Shown in pieces: positions 25,014-33,644 of a stretch of 44,791 bases of DNA. The position numbers and the translations under genes were made by a program. Source of the DNA: an uncultured Eubacterium sp. (GTDB taxonomy: Bacteria; Bacillota; Clostridia; Oscillospirales; Acutalibacteraceae); assembly GCA_910577195.1 (NCBI GenBank), contig CAJTLP010000009.1:1-44791 (forward strand). Direction: 5' to 3'. The notes beneath the pieces are model-generated. The model did no database searches and was not told where the DNA came from. It saw nothing but the letters and a program-made list of their open reading frames with translations. The first letter of the stretch is position 1; every line of letters begins with the position of its first letter.

Positions 25014-25390
25014 TAAAATATATTCCCAAAGGTTATTCTTTGGTTTTCATATATGGATTTAATCTGATTTTTGGCGGTTACAAGCTCGTCCTCCAGGCTG
25101 TCACTTTTATTTTCGGCTAAGTCCTCAAGGTTATTTATTGTGACACTTGCATCATCAAGTGAGCCGTGATCTATCATTGCAGTCATATATTTCTGCTTTC
25201 TATCCCAGTAATCATTCAGGCTTTTGCAGGTGCTTTTTGCTTTTTCAAAATCCTCTTTGTCTACCTGCTCGATTGCGGTGTTTATATAAGCCGTTGCATC
25301 TTTATATGCACAATGAACTGTGTACTGCTCAAAGATGCAAAGGGTAATGGCAACTGCTAAAAAACAAAGTGCTACGTAAAGTCTTTTCAT
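25013..25390 (-). CDS. DUF4363 family protein
   Basis: A 125-residue protein with one N-terminal hydrophobic helix (about residues 4-24) and a Lys/Glu-rich helical remainder, probably extracytoplasmic. This is the layout of DUF4363 proteins, which are of unknown function. They are often found with DUF421 membrane proteins in spore-formers. Its start overlaps the DUF421 stop by 4 bp. The TAA stop uses the TA that flanks the 284-bp MITE, so the gene end sits at the insertion point; the C-terminus may have been changed by it. Confidence 0.65.
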   Translation of the reverse strand: MKRLYVALCFLAVAITLCIFEQYTVHCAYKDATAYINTAIEQVDKEDFEKAKSTCKSLNDYWDRKQKYMTAMIDHGSLDDASVTINNLEDLAENKSDSLEDELVTAKNQIKSIYENQRITFGNIF

Positions 25391-26064
25391 TTTTTCGGCT
25401 CCTTTTCTATCAGGAAAGTATTTCCGTCGTCATCAATTGTAAGCAGCATAATTCTGTTTACATCCTTATTTACTGTTTGAATCACTAACTCAATTTCGCT
25501 GTCTTTGATTTTACATTCATTAAAATATTCATTTACAGGCTTGCCGTCCATAACAATGGTAATCGGCATGCCTTTTTCTTTTACGGATATGCTGACATCG
25601 TTTGGCGTAAGCGGTTTGTATTCTGCCTTTTGCAAAACGGATATGGAACCGTTTGTTTCAATTACTGCGTCCTCAACCTCTGACAAATCGAATATATCCT
25701 TTTGTCTCAATGCGTCTACAACATCGTCAATTGTGAATCGCATTTCACTTAGCTTTTTCTGGTCAAGCTTTCCTTTCCTTATTATAAATATAGGTCTGCC
25801 CTGAAGAAGATTCCTGAACCAAAGACTTTTCATGGATACAACAGACATAATGATTTCCATACTGATAAACAGAAGTATCGGTACAAGGCAGTTGGCAAGG
25901 GGCATTGAATTTTCTTCAAGAGGAATAACGGCAATAGCACTTAAAAGTATTGTAATAACAAGCTCATGCGGTTTGAGCTCGCCCACCTGTCGTTTGCCCA
26001 TAAGTCTTACTGCAATGATTATAAAAATATAAATTATGATTGCTCGTATAAAGTTGATAGCCAT
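25387..26064 (-). CDS. DUF421 (YetF-type) membrane protein
   Basis: A 225-residue protein. Three hydrophobic helices occupy the first 85 residues, including the typical RLMGKRQVGELKPHELVITILLS segment near residue 20-42. A soluble YetF-like domain of about 140 residues follows, beginning LLQGRPIFIIRKGKLDQ and including MRFTIDDVVDALRQKDIFDLSEV. The family is widespread in endospore formers; its function is unclear. The gene is divergent from gerKA with a 68-bp gap to the first possible gerKA codon and is coupled with the DUF4363 gene. A sporulation-phase role is suggested by context only. Confidence 0.82.
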   Translation of the reverse strand: MAINFIRAIIIYIFIIIAVRLMGKRQVGELKPHELVITILLSAIAVIPLEENSMPLANCLVPILLFISMEIIMSVVSMKSLWFRNLLQGRPIFIIRKGKLDQKKLSEMRFTIDDVVDALRQKDIFDLSEVEDAVIETNGSISVLQKAEYKPLTPNDVSISVKEKGMPITIVMDGKPVNEYFNECKIKDSEIELVIQTVNKDVNRIMLLTIDDDGNTFLIEKEPKK

Positions 26065-26159
26065 AAAATCACCTTTTATATTGTGTGAAAAAATTTTGTT
26101 AATATTATTTTTTATGCATAAGCAAAACAGAATTGTTAAAATTAAAAATGGTGATTCGT

Positions 26160-27626
26160 ATGGATACTCTTTATACAGAGTATGACAAAAACAAAAAAAA
26201 ATTTGACGATGATTTCAAGGACTGCTCCGACTTTCTGATGAGAGAGACGGTAATATGCGGTGAAAAGGGCTTTTTCTGTGTTATGGATGGGTTGATTGAT
26301 TCGCTTCAGCTGTCACAGCTGATTATGTCACCTATACTTGAAAGAGACATTTCTTTTCATGATAATCAGGATTTACAGAATAAGATTAAGCTCAGTGTAG
26401 TCAATTCACTGGAAATGAAAGAAGCAACTACCTTTAAGGATTGCTATTTTTTCCTTATGAGCGGATTTTGCGTATTTGTACTTGATGGGTGCAATAAGGC
26501 GCTTGTTTTCGGTATTCAGGGTTGGGCGAAACGTTCAATCGATGAGCCTACGAATGAGAGCAATGTAAAGGGTGCTAAGGAATGCTTTATCGAAGCGCTC
26601 AATGATAATAAGGCTTTGCTGAGAAAAAGGCTTAAAACACATCATTTAAAATTCAAACAGATTAAACTCGGTTCGGCGGCGGATACACCTGTTGTAATTG
26701 CTTATATTGATAACCGAGCTGACCAAGAACTGGTGAGGGAAATTGAACACCGACTGAAGGGTGCTAACCTGAATACTGTTGTTGATTATGGTGAAATTCT
26801 GCCCTTTATGGATACGGATATAAAATCCTTTTTTTCCTGTGTGGGAAATACAGAGCGCCCTGATGTGGCAGTTTCAAAGCTTCTTGAGGGAAGAATTGTA
26901 ATTATGATAGAGGGGACGCCTTTCGCGATTTATCTGCCGTATCTTTTCAGTGATAATTTTCAATCCGTTGATGATTATGACAGTCCTCCGTTTCACAGCG
27001 GTTTTATAAGAGTATTAAAGTATTTCAGCTTTGTTATTTCGATTTTTTTACCCGGTATATATGTTGCTGTGGGAACTTTTCATCAGGAGCTGATTCCCAC
27101 AAATCTTCTGTACACCATTGCATCGGAGGAAATTACCACACCTTTCTCTCTGACAACAGAGGCAATTATCCTTTTAGTGCTTTATGAAATTATGAGAGAA
27201 GCAGGAATCAGACTGCCTAAGGCAATCGGACATGCTGTTTCCATAATAGGTGGTATTATTATTGGTGAAACAACAGTTACAGCGGGGCTTATCGGAGCAC
27301 CAATGCTTGTTATAATTGCAATGACGGCTATATCCTCATATGTTGTGTATCCACTGTATGAAAGTGTATCAATATTAAGATTTTTATTTATCATATTCGG
27401 CGGAATGTTCGGTATGTATGGAATTATTCTCGGTGCCGGTGTTGTATTTATAAATATCTGTTCACTGAATCCGTTCGGTGTACCATTGTCATCACCGATT
27501 TCTCCGCTTGACAGGCATTCATTGGGTGATATATTCTACAGGGAAACCTGGCTTAAATTGTCAAAACGCAAGGTGCGTGTAAATAAATTGAGAGGTGCAG
27601 ATATTGACACAGGCAAAAAGGGATAG
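26160..27626 (+). CDS. gerKA: Spore germination protein, GerA family A subunit
   Basis: A 488-residue GerA/SpoVAF-type protein, the A subunit of a nutrient germinant receptor in the spore inner membrane. The soluble N-terminal region (to about residue 280) contains KGFFCVMDGLIDS and the characteristic RPDVAVSKLLEGRIVIMIEGTPFAIYLP block. It is followed by membrane helices in the C-terminal half (FVISIFLPGIYVAVGTFH; YALSITTEAIILLVL-type region; ILGAGVVFINICSLN). The ATG at 26160 is preferred, with GGTGA 7 nt upstream; the longer frame to 26133 starts at TTG without a site. It begins the A-B-C operon. Which germinant it senses is unknown. Confidence 0.88.
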   Translation: MDTLYTEYDKNKKKFDDDFKDCSDFLMRETVICGEKGFFCVMDGLIDSLQLSQLIMSPILERDISFHDNQDLQNKIKLSVVNSLEMKEATTFKDCYFFLMSGFCVFVLDGCNKALVFGIQGWAKRSIDEPTNESNVKGAKECFIEALNDNKALLRKRLKTHHLKFKQIKLGSAADTPVVIAYIDNRADQELVREIEHRLKGANLNTVVDYGEILPFMDTDIKSFFSCVGNTERPDVAVSKLLEGRIVIMIEGTPFAIYLPYLFSDNFQSVDDYDSPPFHSGFIRVLKYFSFVISIFLPGIYVAVGTFHQELIPTNLLYTIASEEITTPFSLTTEAIILLVLYEIMREAGIRLPKAIGHAVSIIGGIIIGETTVTAGLIGAPMLVIIAMTAISSYVVYPLYESVSILRFLFIIFGGMFGMYGIILGAGVVFINICSLNPFGVPLSSPISPLDRHSLGDIFYRETWLKLSKRKVRVNKLRGADIDTGKKG

Positions 27627-28650
27627 GGTAGCACCCATAAGTATATTTTTTCTGTTTTATATCAGCCGCATTGTAATAACGCTGACGAATGTGCAGTCCA
27701 TATCAATCGGTTATATGAAAACGGATATTCTGATTAGTGTTTTATCAGCTATGGGTATAACCCTGATTATGGCATTGCCGGCAATCTATTGTTACAGAAA
27801 ACACAAAAACCCATTTGATGTAAAGTGGGTAGGCTTTTTCTATTCAATATATTTTGTATATCTTGCAGGGGTTAATATCAGCAGATTTTCATACTTTGCC
27901 TCTACTACGCTCAATCCGAATTCCAGAGCCTGGATGTTTTCCGCAATAATTGCTCTGTGTGCACTATATGGTGCATATTTAGGCATAGAAGGTCTGTCCA
28001 GATTTTCGACATTCGGATTTGCACTTTTGGTCGGTTCCATTTTAGTTGCACTTCTTTGCAGCCTTAAAAATTATCAGGAAATTAATTTGTATCCGGTTAT
28101 CGTGAATGATAATGAAGGCATATTGAAAAATATCCTTTTTATGAGCGGCAACTCTTCTGAAATTGCATTGTTTTTGTGCCTTTCAAAAAAAGTTAACGGT
28201 AAGGCTGTTAAGCCTTATGTATGGTCTGTTATTGCATCCTTTTTTACAATATTTATACTGCTGCTTTTTGTGGTTGCCGTAATGGGTGATTCAGCAACTC
28301 TCCATACATTTCCGATTTATACCTTATTCCAGCTTTCGAAAATCGGACTCTTTGAACGTATAGATGTTCTTTATATTTCCTGCTGGATATTTGGTATATT
28401 TATTAAATCTGTTCTGTTGGTATATTGTGCAAGTATATCCTTCAAACCTATGAAAAAAAGTACAAAATGTATAATCTTCGCTGTATTGGCCTTTGTTGTT
28501 GCTATGTGCCTGACCGAACTTGTAGATATAAATACAGTTTCACCTGTTATTTATGTTATACCATTTGCTGTATTTTGTATTATTGTTCCGATTCTGACAT
28601 TGATTTTGAAAAAGAGAAATTATGGTGATGAACTTGTCGAAAAGTTTTAA
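27604..28650 (+). CDS. gerKB: Spore germination permease-like B subunit
   Basis: A member of the GerAB family (amino-acid permease-like), the B subunit of the germinant receptor, with about ten membrane helices in about 348 residues. The N-terminal segment SIFFLFYISRIVITL is the usual first helix, and LFQLSKIGLFERIDVLYISCWIFG near residue 250 is characteristic of the family. TTG at 27604 is preferred, since AGAGG lies 8 nt upstream; the alternative GTG at 27595 overlaps that site. It overlaps the 3' end of gerKA and the 5' end of gerKC, so the three are coupled. Confidence 0.85.
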   Translation: MTQAKRDRVAPISIFFLFYISRIVITLTNVQSISIGYMKTDILISVLSAMGITLIMALPAIYCYRKHKNPFDVKWVGFFYSIYFVYLAGVNISRFSYFASTTLNPNSRAWMFSAIIALCALYGAYLGIEGLSRFSTFGFALLVGSILVALLCSLKNYQEINLYPVIVNDNEGILKNILFMSGNSSEIALFLCLSKKVNGKAVKPYVWSVIASFFTIFILLLFVVAVMGDSATLHTFPIYTLFQLSKIGLFERIDVLYISCWIFGIFIKSVLLVYCASISFKPMKKSTKCIIFAVLAFVVAMCLTELVDINTVSPVIYVIPFAVFCIIVPILTLILKKRNYGDELVEKF

Positions 28651-29761
28651 AATAGCTGTCTGTTGTGTTATGATTGCAGTAATGCTGTCAGGCTGTATGA
28701 ATTCTGTCCATTTAAAGGATTTGCTTGTTGTTGAGGGGCTGGGCGTGGAAACGCAGGACGATAAGGTTAATCTTATTATTCAAACTCTTAAATTAGGTGC
28801 AGCTGCGGGTGACGAAACACCTCAGGGAAACAGAACGTATAATACTGAAAGTAATGGCGCTACAATTGTGGACGCCATTTCAGGCTTTTCAAAAAGTGTC
28901 TCAAAAAAGCTGTTCTTCGGTCAGAATAAGCTTATTGTTTTCAGCCGTGATATTGCAGAGTCGGATTTTAAAGAAAAGCTTGACTATTTTCTGCGTTCAT
29001 CAGATTCACGTATTGATGTTGCAGTGTGCATATCAGACAAGGGTGCTAAAGAAATCATTGAAAGCAAGGAAAATGATTCAGGTATTCCCTGTGAAAATAT
29101 AGTCTATCTTTTGAAAAACGGTCAGGACGCCGGTTTGAGCGCTTTTGTTACAATCGGCGATCTTTTGAATATGTCTACGGATAAGACCTCAGATGTTTAC
29201 CTGCCTGTTGCTGAAATGAATGAAAAAGGGGACAGTACACAGACAAAGGGACTGGGCTTGTTCAGCAAAGAAAAAATGGTATATGTTACGAATGATGATG
29301 AAACATTAGGCTTTAATCTGATATCTGATAAGGTTAAAATATGTACAATTGAGTTTGAGGATGAAGAGCTTGGTGATATCTGCCTGAAAGTTTCTGAACC
29401 TAAAGTTAAAAAGCACATTGAAATTGTTGACGGTAATATCGTTTTTAATGTTGATATTAAAGCACAGCTTATGGTTGATGAAATTGAAAAGGGTATAGTA
29501 ACCAACCTTGATGAGAAAAAGCTCAAAAAAATATGCAGTGATGCAGACAGGAAAATGGAACAGCTTTGTACAGCCGCCTTTTCTGCTTGTCAGAAGAACA
29601 ATAGTGATTCATTACGGGTCGGTGAGTATCTCGCAAAGGACAGTCCTAAATCCTATGATAAGCTTTCAGATGAATGGGATAAGTATTTCCAAACCGTCAG
29701 ATTTTCAGTGCGTGCTGATACGGAGCTGAAGAAAATCAGTGATAATACGCAATTAGGCTGA
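28622..29761 (+). CDS. gerKC: Ger(x)C family spore germination lipoprotein
   Basis: A 379-residue C subunit of the germinant receptor. A signal peptide ends in a lipobox (VMLSGCMN, Cys at about residue 25), so the mature protein is lipid-anchored. The family start LLVVEGLGVETQDD follows. The N-terminal half includes KKLFFGQNKLIVFSRDIAE and the C-terminal half EPKVKKHIEIVDGNIVFNVDIKAQLMVDEI-like sequence. The start overlaps the gerKB end by 29 bp. The 3' end overlaps an antisense truncated ORF by 26 bp, so the last codons could lie at a recombination junction. Confidence 0.88.
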   Translation: MVMNLSKSFKIAVCCVMIAVMLSGCMNSVHLKDLLVVEGLGVETQDDKVNLIIQTLKLGAAAGDETPQGNRTYNTESNGATIVDAISGFSKSVSKKLFFGQNKLIVFSRDIAESDFKEKLDYFLRSSDSRIDVAVCISDKGAKEIIESKENDSGIPCENIVYLLKNGQDAGLSAFVTIGDLLNMSTDKTSDVYLPVAEMNEKGDSTQTKGLGLFSKEKMVYVTNDDETLGFNLISDKVKICTIEFEDEELGDICLKVSEPKVKKHIEIVDGNIVFNVDIKAQLMVDEIEKGIVTNLDEKKLKKICSDADRKMEQLCTAAFSACQKNNSDSLRVGEYLAKDSPKSYDKLSDEWDKYFQTVRFSVRADTELKKISDNTQLG

Positions 29762-29891
29762 TGCACTGTCTGAACAGGGTAACCATTTCTTTTTCGCCGC
29801 CTGTTTCTCCGACTTTTGAAAAGCATACAATTGCAGGTATGATGATTGTCAGTGCAAATATAATTGCGTATACAATAAGTGTTTTTTTCAA
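29736..29891 (-). pseudogene. Truncated gene start resembling SpoIID
   Basis: A TTG with a GGAGAGGA site upstream opens a 51-codon frame: a hydrophobic N-terminal helix (LIVYAIIFALTIIIPAIVCF) followed by KVGETGGEKEMVTLF. It then runs into sequence antisense to the end of gerKC and stops. The start resembles the anchor of stage II sporulation protein D (a cell-wall hydrolase of engulfment), normally about 300 residues or more. I read it as the leftover of a deleted gene. The SpoIID link is tentative. Confidence 0.35.
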
Positions 29892-29903
29892 AATGTCCTC
29901 TCC

Positions 29904-29932
29904 TTGACTTTGTGATAAATAAATTGTATAAT
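29904..29932 (+). promoter_or_regulatory. Promoter of the citrate synthase gene
   Basis: TTGACT (29904-29909) and TATAAT (29927-29932) are spaced by 17 bp, leaving a leader of about 90 bases before the ATG. Confidence 0.65.
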
Positions 29933-30026
29933 AATTTGATAACGATACATTATTTATGATTTTATTTGGGTCTGTAATAAGTGCATCCGTATATTATATA
30001 TTTTTTATTTTATGAAAGGAGACATT

Positions 30027-31403
30027 ATGCCGACAAGTTATATTTCCCCAATTTCAATGGACGCTCTTTCAAGTTTATGTTCAGAACTTGATAAAAATAA
30101 CTATATTAAGAAAAGTGATTATGAAAGATATCATGTAAAAAGAGGACTCAGAAACAGTGACGGTACAGGTGTTATGGCAGGTCTTACACGCATTTGTTCC
30201 GTTGAAGGCTATTATATCCTCGATGGTGAAAGAATACCAAAGGAGGGTAAGCTTTCATACAGGGGCTACGATATCAATGATATTGTGGAGGGCTGTATTA
30301 AGGATGATCGCTTCGGATATGAAGAGGTAGTTTGGCTGCTACTTTTCGGTGATTTGCCGACGAATCAGCAGCTTTACAGTCTGCGTGAGGTTATTGCTGA
30401 ATGCAGGGCTCTTCCGGATGAATTCATTGAGGATATGATCATGAAGCATGCCTCAAAGGATATTATGAATAAAATGGCACGAAGTGTAATGTCACTTTAT
30501 TCATTTGATGAAAATCCGGATGATATTTCTATTCCTAATGTTCTGCGTCAGTCCCTGCAGCTTATTGCACAGATGCCTACGATTATGAACAGTGCATATC
30601 AGGTTAAGAGACGTGCATTTTATAATAAAACGATGTTCCTTCATCCTATTATTAAGGAGCAGTCAACCGCTGAATATATTCTGAATCAGCTAAGAGTGGA
30701 TAAAAAGTTTACACGCGAAGAAGCTAAGCTGCTTGACATCTGCCTTCTTCTTCACGCTGATCACGGCGGCGGTAATAACTCAACCTTTTCCACAAGAGTT
30801 CTGACCTCCAGCGGTACCGATACATATTCAGCTATTACTGCAGGCTTCGGCTCTCTTAAGGGTCCTCGTCACGGCGGTGCAAATATCAGAGTTGCACAGC
30901 AGATGAATGAAATTATGGCTGCGGTTCCTGATTCAACCAATCCTGAACAGGTTAAGGATTATCTTGTTAAGATTCTGAAAAAAGAAGCAGGTGACGGAAG
31001 CGGTCTTGTTTATGGTATGGGACACGCAGTTTATACCAAGTCTGATCCGCGCGCAGTTATTCTTAAGGAAAATGCAAGAAAGCTTGCTTTTGAAAAAGGT
31101 TTTGAAAAGGAATTCAAGACGCTTGAAAATGTTGAGTTTCTTACACCTCAGGTGTTTGCTGAGATTAAGGGCGACGATAAGGTTATGTGTGCTAACGTTG
31201 ACCTTTATTCAGGCCTTGTTTATAAAGTTCTTGGAATTCCTGAGGATTTGTATACGCCTCTTTTTGCCACAGCCAGAATTGCAGGCTGGTGTGCACACAG
31301 ACTGGAGGAGCTGACCTCAGGTGGAAGAATTATGCGTCCTGCATATAAGAGTGTAAGTCATACCAGAAAATTTGTTGACATAAATAACAGAATTGAAAAA
31401 TAA
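30027..31403 (+). CDS. gltA: Citrate synthase family protein
   Basis: A 458-residue citrate/2-methylcitrate synthase-type enzyme condensing acetyl-CoA with oxaloacetate. Catalytic residues are visible: the first histidine in LLLHADHGGGNNSTF (about residue 243), the second in GMGHAVYTKSDPRA (about 332) and the aspartate in CANVDLYSGLVYKVLGIP (about 391). The conserved SYRGYDINDIVEG is near residue 70. The ATG at 30027 follows AAAGGAG; the longer frame to 30012 swallows this site. It is longer than the short archaeal-type enzymes, owing to an N-terminal extension of about 50 residues. No aconitase or isocitrate dehydrogenase is adjacent. Confidence 0.9.
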   Translation: MPTSYISPISMDALSSLCSELDKNNYIKKSDYERYHVKRGLRNSDGTGVMAGLTRICSVEGYYILDGERIPKEGKLSYRGYDINDIVEGCIKDDRFGYEEVVWLLLFGDLPTNQQLYSLREVIAECRALPDEFIEDMIMKHASKDIMNKMARSVMSLYSFDENPDDISIPNVLRQSLQLIAQMPTIMNSAYQVKRRAFYNKTMFLHPIIKEQSTAEYILNQLRVDKKFTREEAKLLDICLLLHADHGGGNNSTFSTRVLTSSGTDTYSAITAGFGSLKGPRHGGANIRVAQQMNEIMAAVPDSTNPEQVKDYLVKILKKEAGDGSGLVYGMGHAVYTKSDPRAVILKENARKLAFEKGFEKEFKTLENVEFLTPQVFAEIKGDDKVMCANVDLYSGLVYKVLGIPEDLYTPLFATARIAGWCAHRLEELTSGGRIMRPAYKSVSHTRKFVDINNRIEK

Positions 31404-31425
31404 TTTGCCAAAGGGAGATAAGAGA

Positions 31426-32229
31426 GTGCAGAAAGCAAGAGCAAAAATATCTGTTTTATTATTGATAATAACAGTAGTTGCTGCTTGTATTCTGCGCTTT
31501 TTCCAAATCTATTCCGATACCGGTATAACAGGCTCCTATGCGGTGTACCTGATTATTTTTGTCGGATTTGTATTTGCCGGTGTTTATGCCGGTTCAAAAA
31601 GAAATCTGGCAAAAACATTTGATATTGAAAACGGTCAAAGAAGCGTTTTCCTTTCATCAATGATTCTTGCAGTTACCTTTTTCTATGATTTTATTCATCA
31701 GGGGTACAACTGTTATGACTATGTATCAAGAGTCTCTTATGTTGACTATACCTATATTGTTCCTCTGGGAATAAGCGGTGTATTTGCTCTTTTAAGCTGT
31801 TTTTATTTTTTGACCTTTTCGCTTACAATGAAAAATTCCAATTATGATTTCAGGAATTTTACGCTGCTTCATTTTTCACCGGTGATATGGGCAATTGTCA
31901 AGCTGTTCGGAATTATGCTTCAGATTGTTGATATCAAGGTTAATTCCGAAATCTGTTGTGAGTTTATTCTGTTGTGTGTTATTATCTGCTTCCTTTTAAG
32001 TATGATATCAGCAGTTGACAGAGGGGATGCTCCGACAACCGCTTTTTTTGTCTTTTCTTCAGTAATACTGGCTTTTATGTCCTGTGTTGTGGGTGTGGTG
32101 AGAGTAGCACTTATTATTGCTGAAAAAGGTAATAATATGAACAGCGTCTCTTTTTCTGCTGTAACATATATTATGCTTGGAATTTTTTCAATTCATTTAT
32201 TAAGTGATATTTATAAACGCAGTAAGTAA
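31426..32229 (+). CDS. Integral membrane protein, unrecognised
   Basis: A 267-residue very hydrophobic protein with about seven membrane helices and short charged loops (KARAKI start, GSKRNLAKTFDIENGQRS near residue 57). No domain is recognised. The GTG at 31426 is chosen because GGGAG lies 8 nt upstream. The upstream TTG start of the same frame would overlap citrate synthase and lacks a site. It follows citrate synthase by 22 bp and is followed by a transporter gene, so it may belong to the same transcript. Function unknown. Confidence 0.6.
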   Translation: MQKARAKISVLLLIITVVAACILRFFQIYSDTGITGSYAVYLIIFVGFVFAGVYAGSKRNLAKTFDIENGQRSVFLSSMILAVTFFYDFIHQGYNCYDYVSRVSYVDYTYIVPLGISGVFALLSCFYFLTFSLTMKNSNYDFRNFTLLHFSPVIWAIVKLFGIMLQIVDIKVNSEICCEFILLCVIICFLLSMISAVDRGDAPTTAFFVFSSVILAFMSCVVGVVRVALIIAEKGNNMNSVSFSAVTYIMLGIFSIHLLSDIYKRSK

Positions 32230-32252
32230 AATATTATTAAGGAAAAATCATT

Positions 32253-33185
32253 TTGTTTTTAGAAAATTTAAAAACCATTGCACTTCAGGTGCTCATTCTG
32301 TATCTGATAGCAGGTATAGGCTTTGTAACAGATAAAATCGGTATATTCAAGCAGGCTGATGGAAAACGCCTTATTGATTTGCTGTTCAATGTGATTCTGC
32401 CGATTGCGATTATACATACTTTTATGACAATGGAATATACTGCTGAGCATGTAAAAGGGATACTGATTGCATTTATTTGCGCTTTTGCAACGCATATTTT
32501 CGGTGCTCTTTTATCCATGCTCACTTTCAGAAAACGGTCGCTCAAAGAACGCGGAATTTATCATTATGCAATGATTTTATCCAATGCCGCATTCCTTGCT
32601 CTTCCGCTTGCAAAAAGTGTTATCGGAGGAGAGGGTATATTCTATTGCTCGGTTTATGTTGCTGTGTTTAATATGGTGGCATTTACGCTTGGAATTTATC
32701 AGATGTCAGGCAGAGAGGCAAAGCTCGATTTAAAAAAGCTTATTTTCAATCCCGGTTCGATGTCCGTTATTATAGGGCTTCCACTGTTTTTCCTCCACCC
32801 TGATATACCGTATTTTATCGAGTATCCTATGGAAGTTGTGGGAAATTGTAATTCACCGCTGGCAATGATTGTGTTCGGAACATTTCTTGCCAATTCAAGC
32901 TTTAAAAATATGTTTGCGAAAAAGGAAATATACTTTGTTTCCTTAATCAGGTTAGTTGTTATTCCTCTTTGTATGCTTGGATTATTCTATGTATGCAAAG
33001 TAAGAGGTCAGCTTCTGATTGCTATGCTGATTTCCGCCTCTGCACCTACTGCCACAAATACGGCAATGTATGCGGCAAAATATGATAATGATCCGGCACT
33101 CGGTTCGGAATTATCGGCGCAGTCCTCCGTACTTTCAATCGCCACAATGCCGGTTATTGTTGCTTTAGCGACAACTGTCAGTTAG
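32253..33185 (+). CDS. AEC (auxin efflux carrier) family transporter
   Basis: A 310-residue permease of the AEC/BART type with about ten membrane helices. Family features are the opening TIALQVLILYLIAGIGFVTDKIGIF, the ILPIAIIHTFM region after helix 2, and the half-repeat sequence PLAMIVFGTFLA near residue 205. The end SASAPTATNTAMYAAKYDNDPALGS is diagnostic. Family members carry organic acids such as malate. Given the citrate synthase upstream, a carboxylate substrate is plausible but only inferred. The start is a TTG behind AAGGAAAA. Confidence 0.85.
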   Translation: MFLENLKTIALQVLILYLIAGIGFVTDKIGIFKQADGKRLIDLLFNVILPIAIIHTFMTMEYTAEHVKGILIAFICAFATHIFGALLSMLTFRKRSLKERGIYHYAMILSNAAFLALPLAKSVIGGEGIFYCSVYVAVFNMVAFTLGIYQMSGREAKLDLKKLIFNPGSMSVIIGLPLFFLHPDIPYFIEYPMEVVGNCNSPLAMIVFGTFLANSSFKNMFAKKEIYFVSLIRLVVIPLCMLGLFYVCKVRGQLLIAMLISASAPTATNTAMYAAKYDNDPALGSELSAQSSVLSIATMPVIVALATTVS

Positions 33186-33227
33186 ATTGATGAATTGTAA
33201 ATTTTATTTTAAATAAATGGACATAAG

Positions 33228-33256
33228 TTGAATTACACCTTTTTATAATGTATAAT
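33228..33256 (+). promoter_or_regulatory. Promoter of darA-holB-ricT
   Basis: TTGAAT (33228-33233) and TATAAT (33251-33256) are spaced by 17 bp, about 60 bp upstream of the first ATG. Confidence 0.65.
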
Positions 33257-33318
33257 TGTTTTAAAAGAACTGATGAATTAGGGAGAGAAGAGAATATATT
33301 ATAAAGGGTGATTCATTT

Positions 33319-33642
33319 ATGAAACTTGTTATTGTAATTTTATCAAATAAGGATTTGACTCAGGTTCTTGCAGCTGCAAGTGCAGAGGGCTTCTTTTCAA
33401 CAAAGATTTCAACTGCCGGTCAGTTTTTAGAAGGCGGACATACAACCATTCTTTTTGGTGTTGAAGAAGAAAAAGTGGATTTGCTTTTTGATGTTGTTGA
33501 AAAAAATGTAACGAAACGTGTTGTCAGAAAAACCGGTGTTGAGAGTACACTTGAAGGCTCTTTGCTGAAGAAACCGGTTGATGTAGAGGAATTCGGTGCA
33601 GTTGCCTTTGTAGTTGATGTGGAACAGTTCAAAAGGTTATAA
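33319..33642 (+). CDS. darA: Cyclic-di-AMP receptor (DarA/PstA-like PII protein)
   Basis: A 107-residue PII-like protein of the DarA/PstA family, which binds the second messenger cyclic di-AMP as a trimer. The family sequence is recognisable: MKLVIVILSNKDLTQVL, then FFSTKISTAGQFLEGGHTTILFGVEEEKVD (the nucleotide-contact loops), then the C-terminal GAVAFVVDVEQF strand. The effector it controls is unknown. It heads darA-holB-ricT, matching the Bacillus tmk-darA-yaaR-holB-yaaT order minus tmk and yaaR. holB follows after 2 bp. Confidence 0.9.
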   Translation: MKLVIVILSNKDLTQVLAAASAEGFFSTKISTAGQFLEGGHTTILFGVEEEKVDLLFDVVEKNVTKRVVRKTGVESTLEGSLLKKPVDVEEFGAVAFVVDVEQFKRL

Positions 33643-33644
33643 GT

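Noticed and set aside
24791..25120. Three overlapping ORFs of 65-80 codons on both strands
   Set aside because: They lie in the 284-bp MITE and antisense to the DUF4363 gene, with no ribosome-binding sites and low-quality protein sequence.
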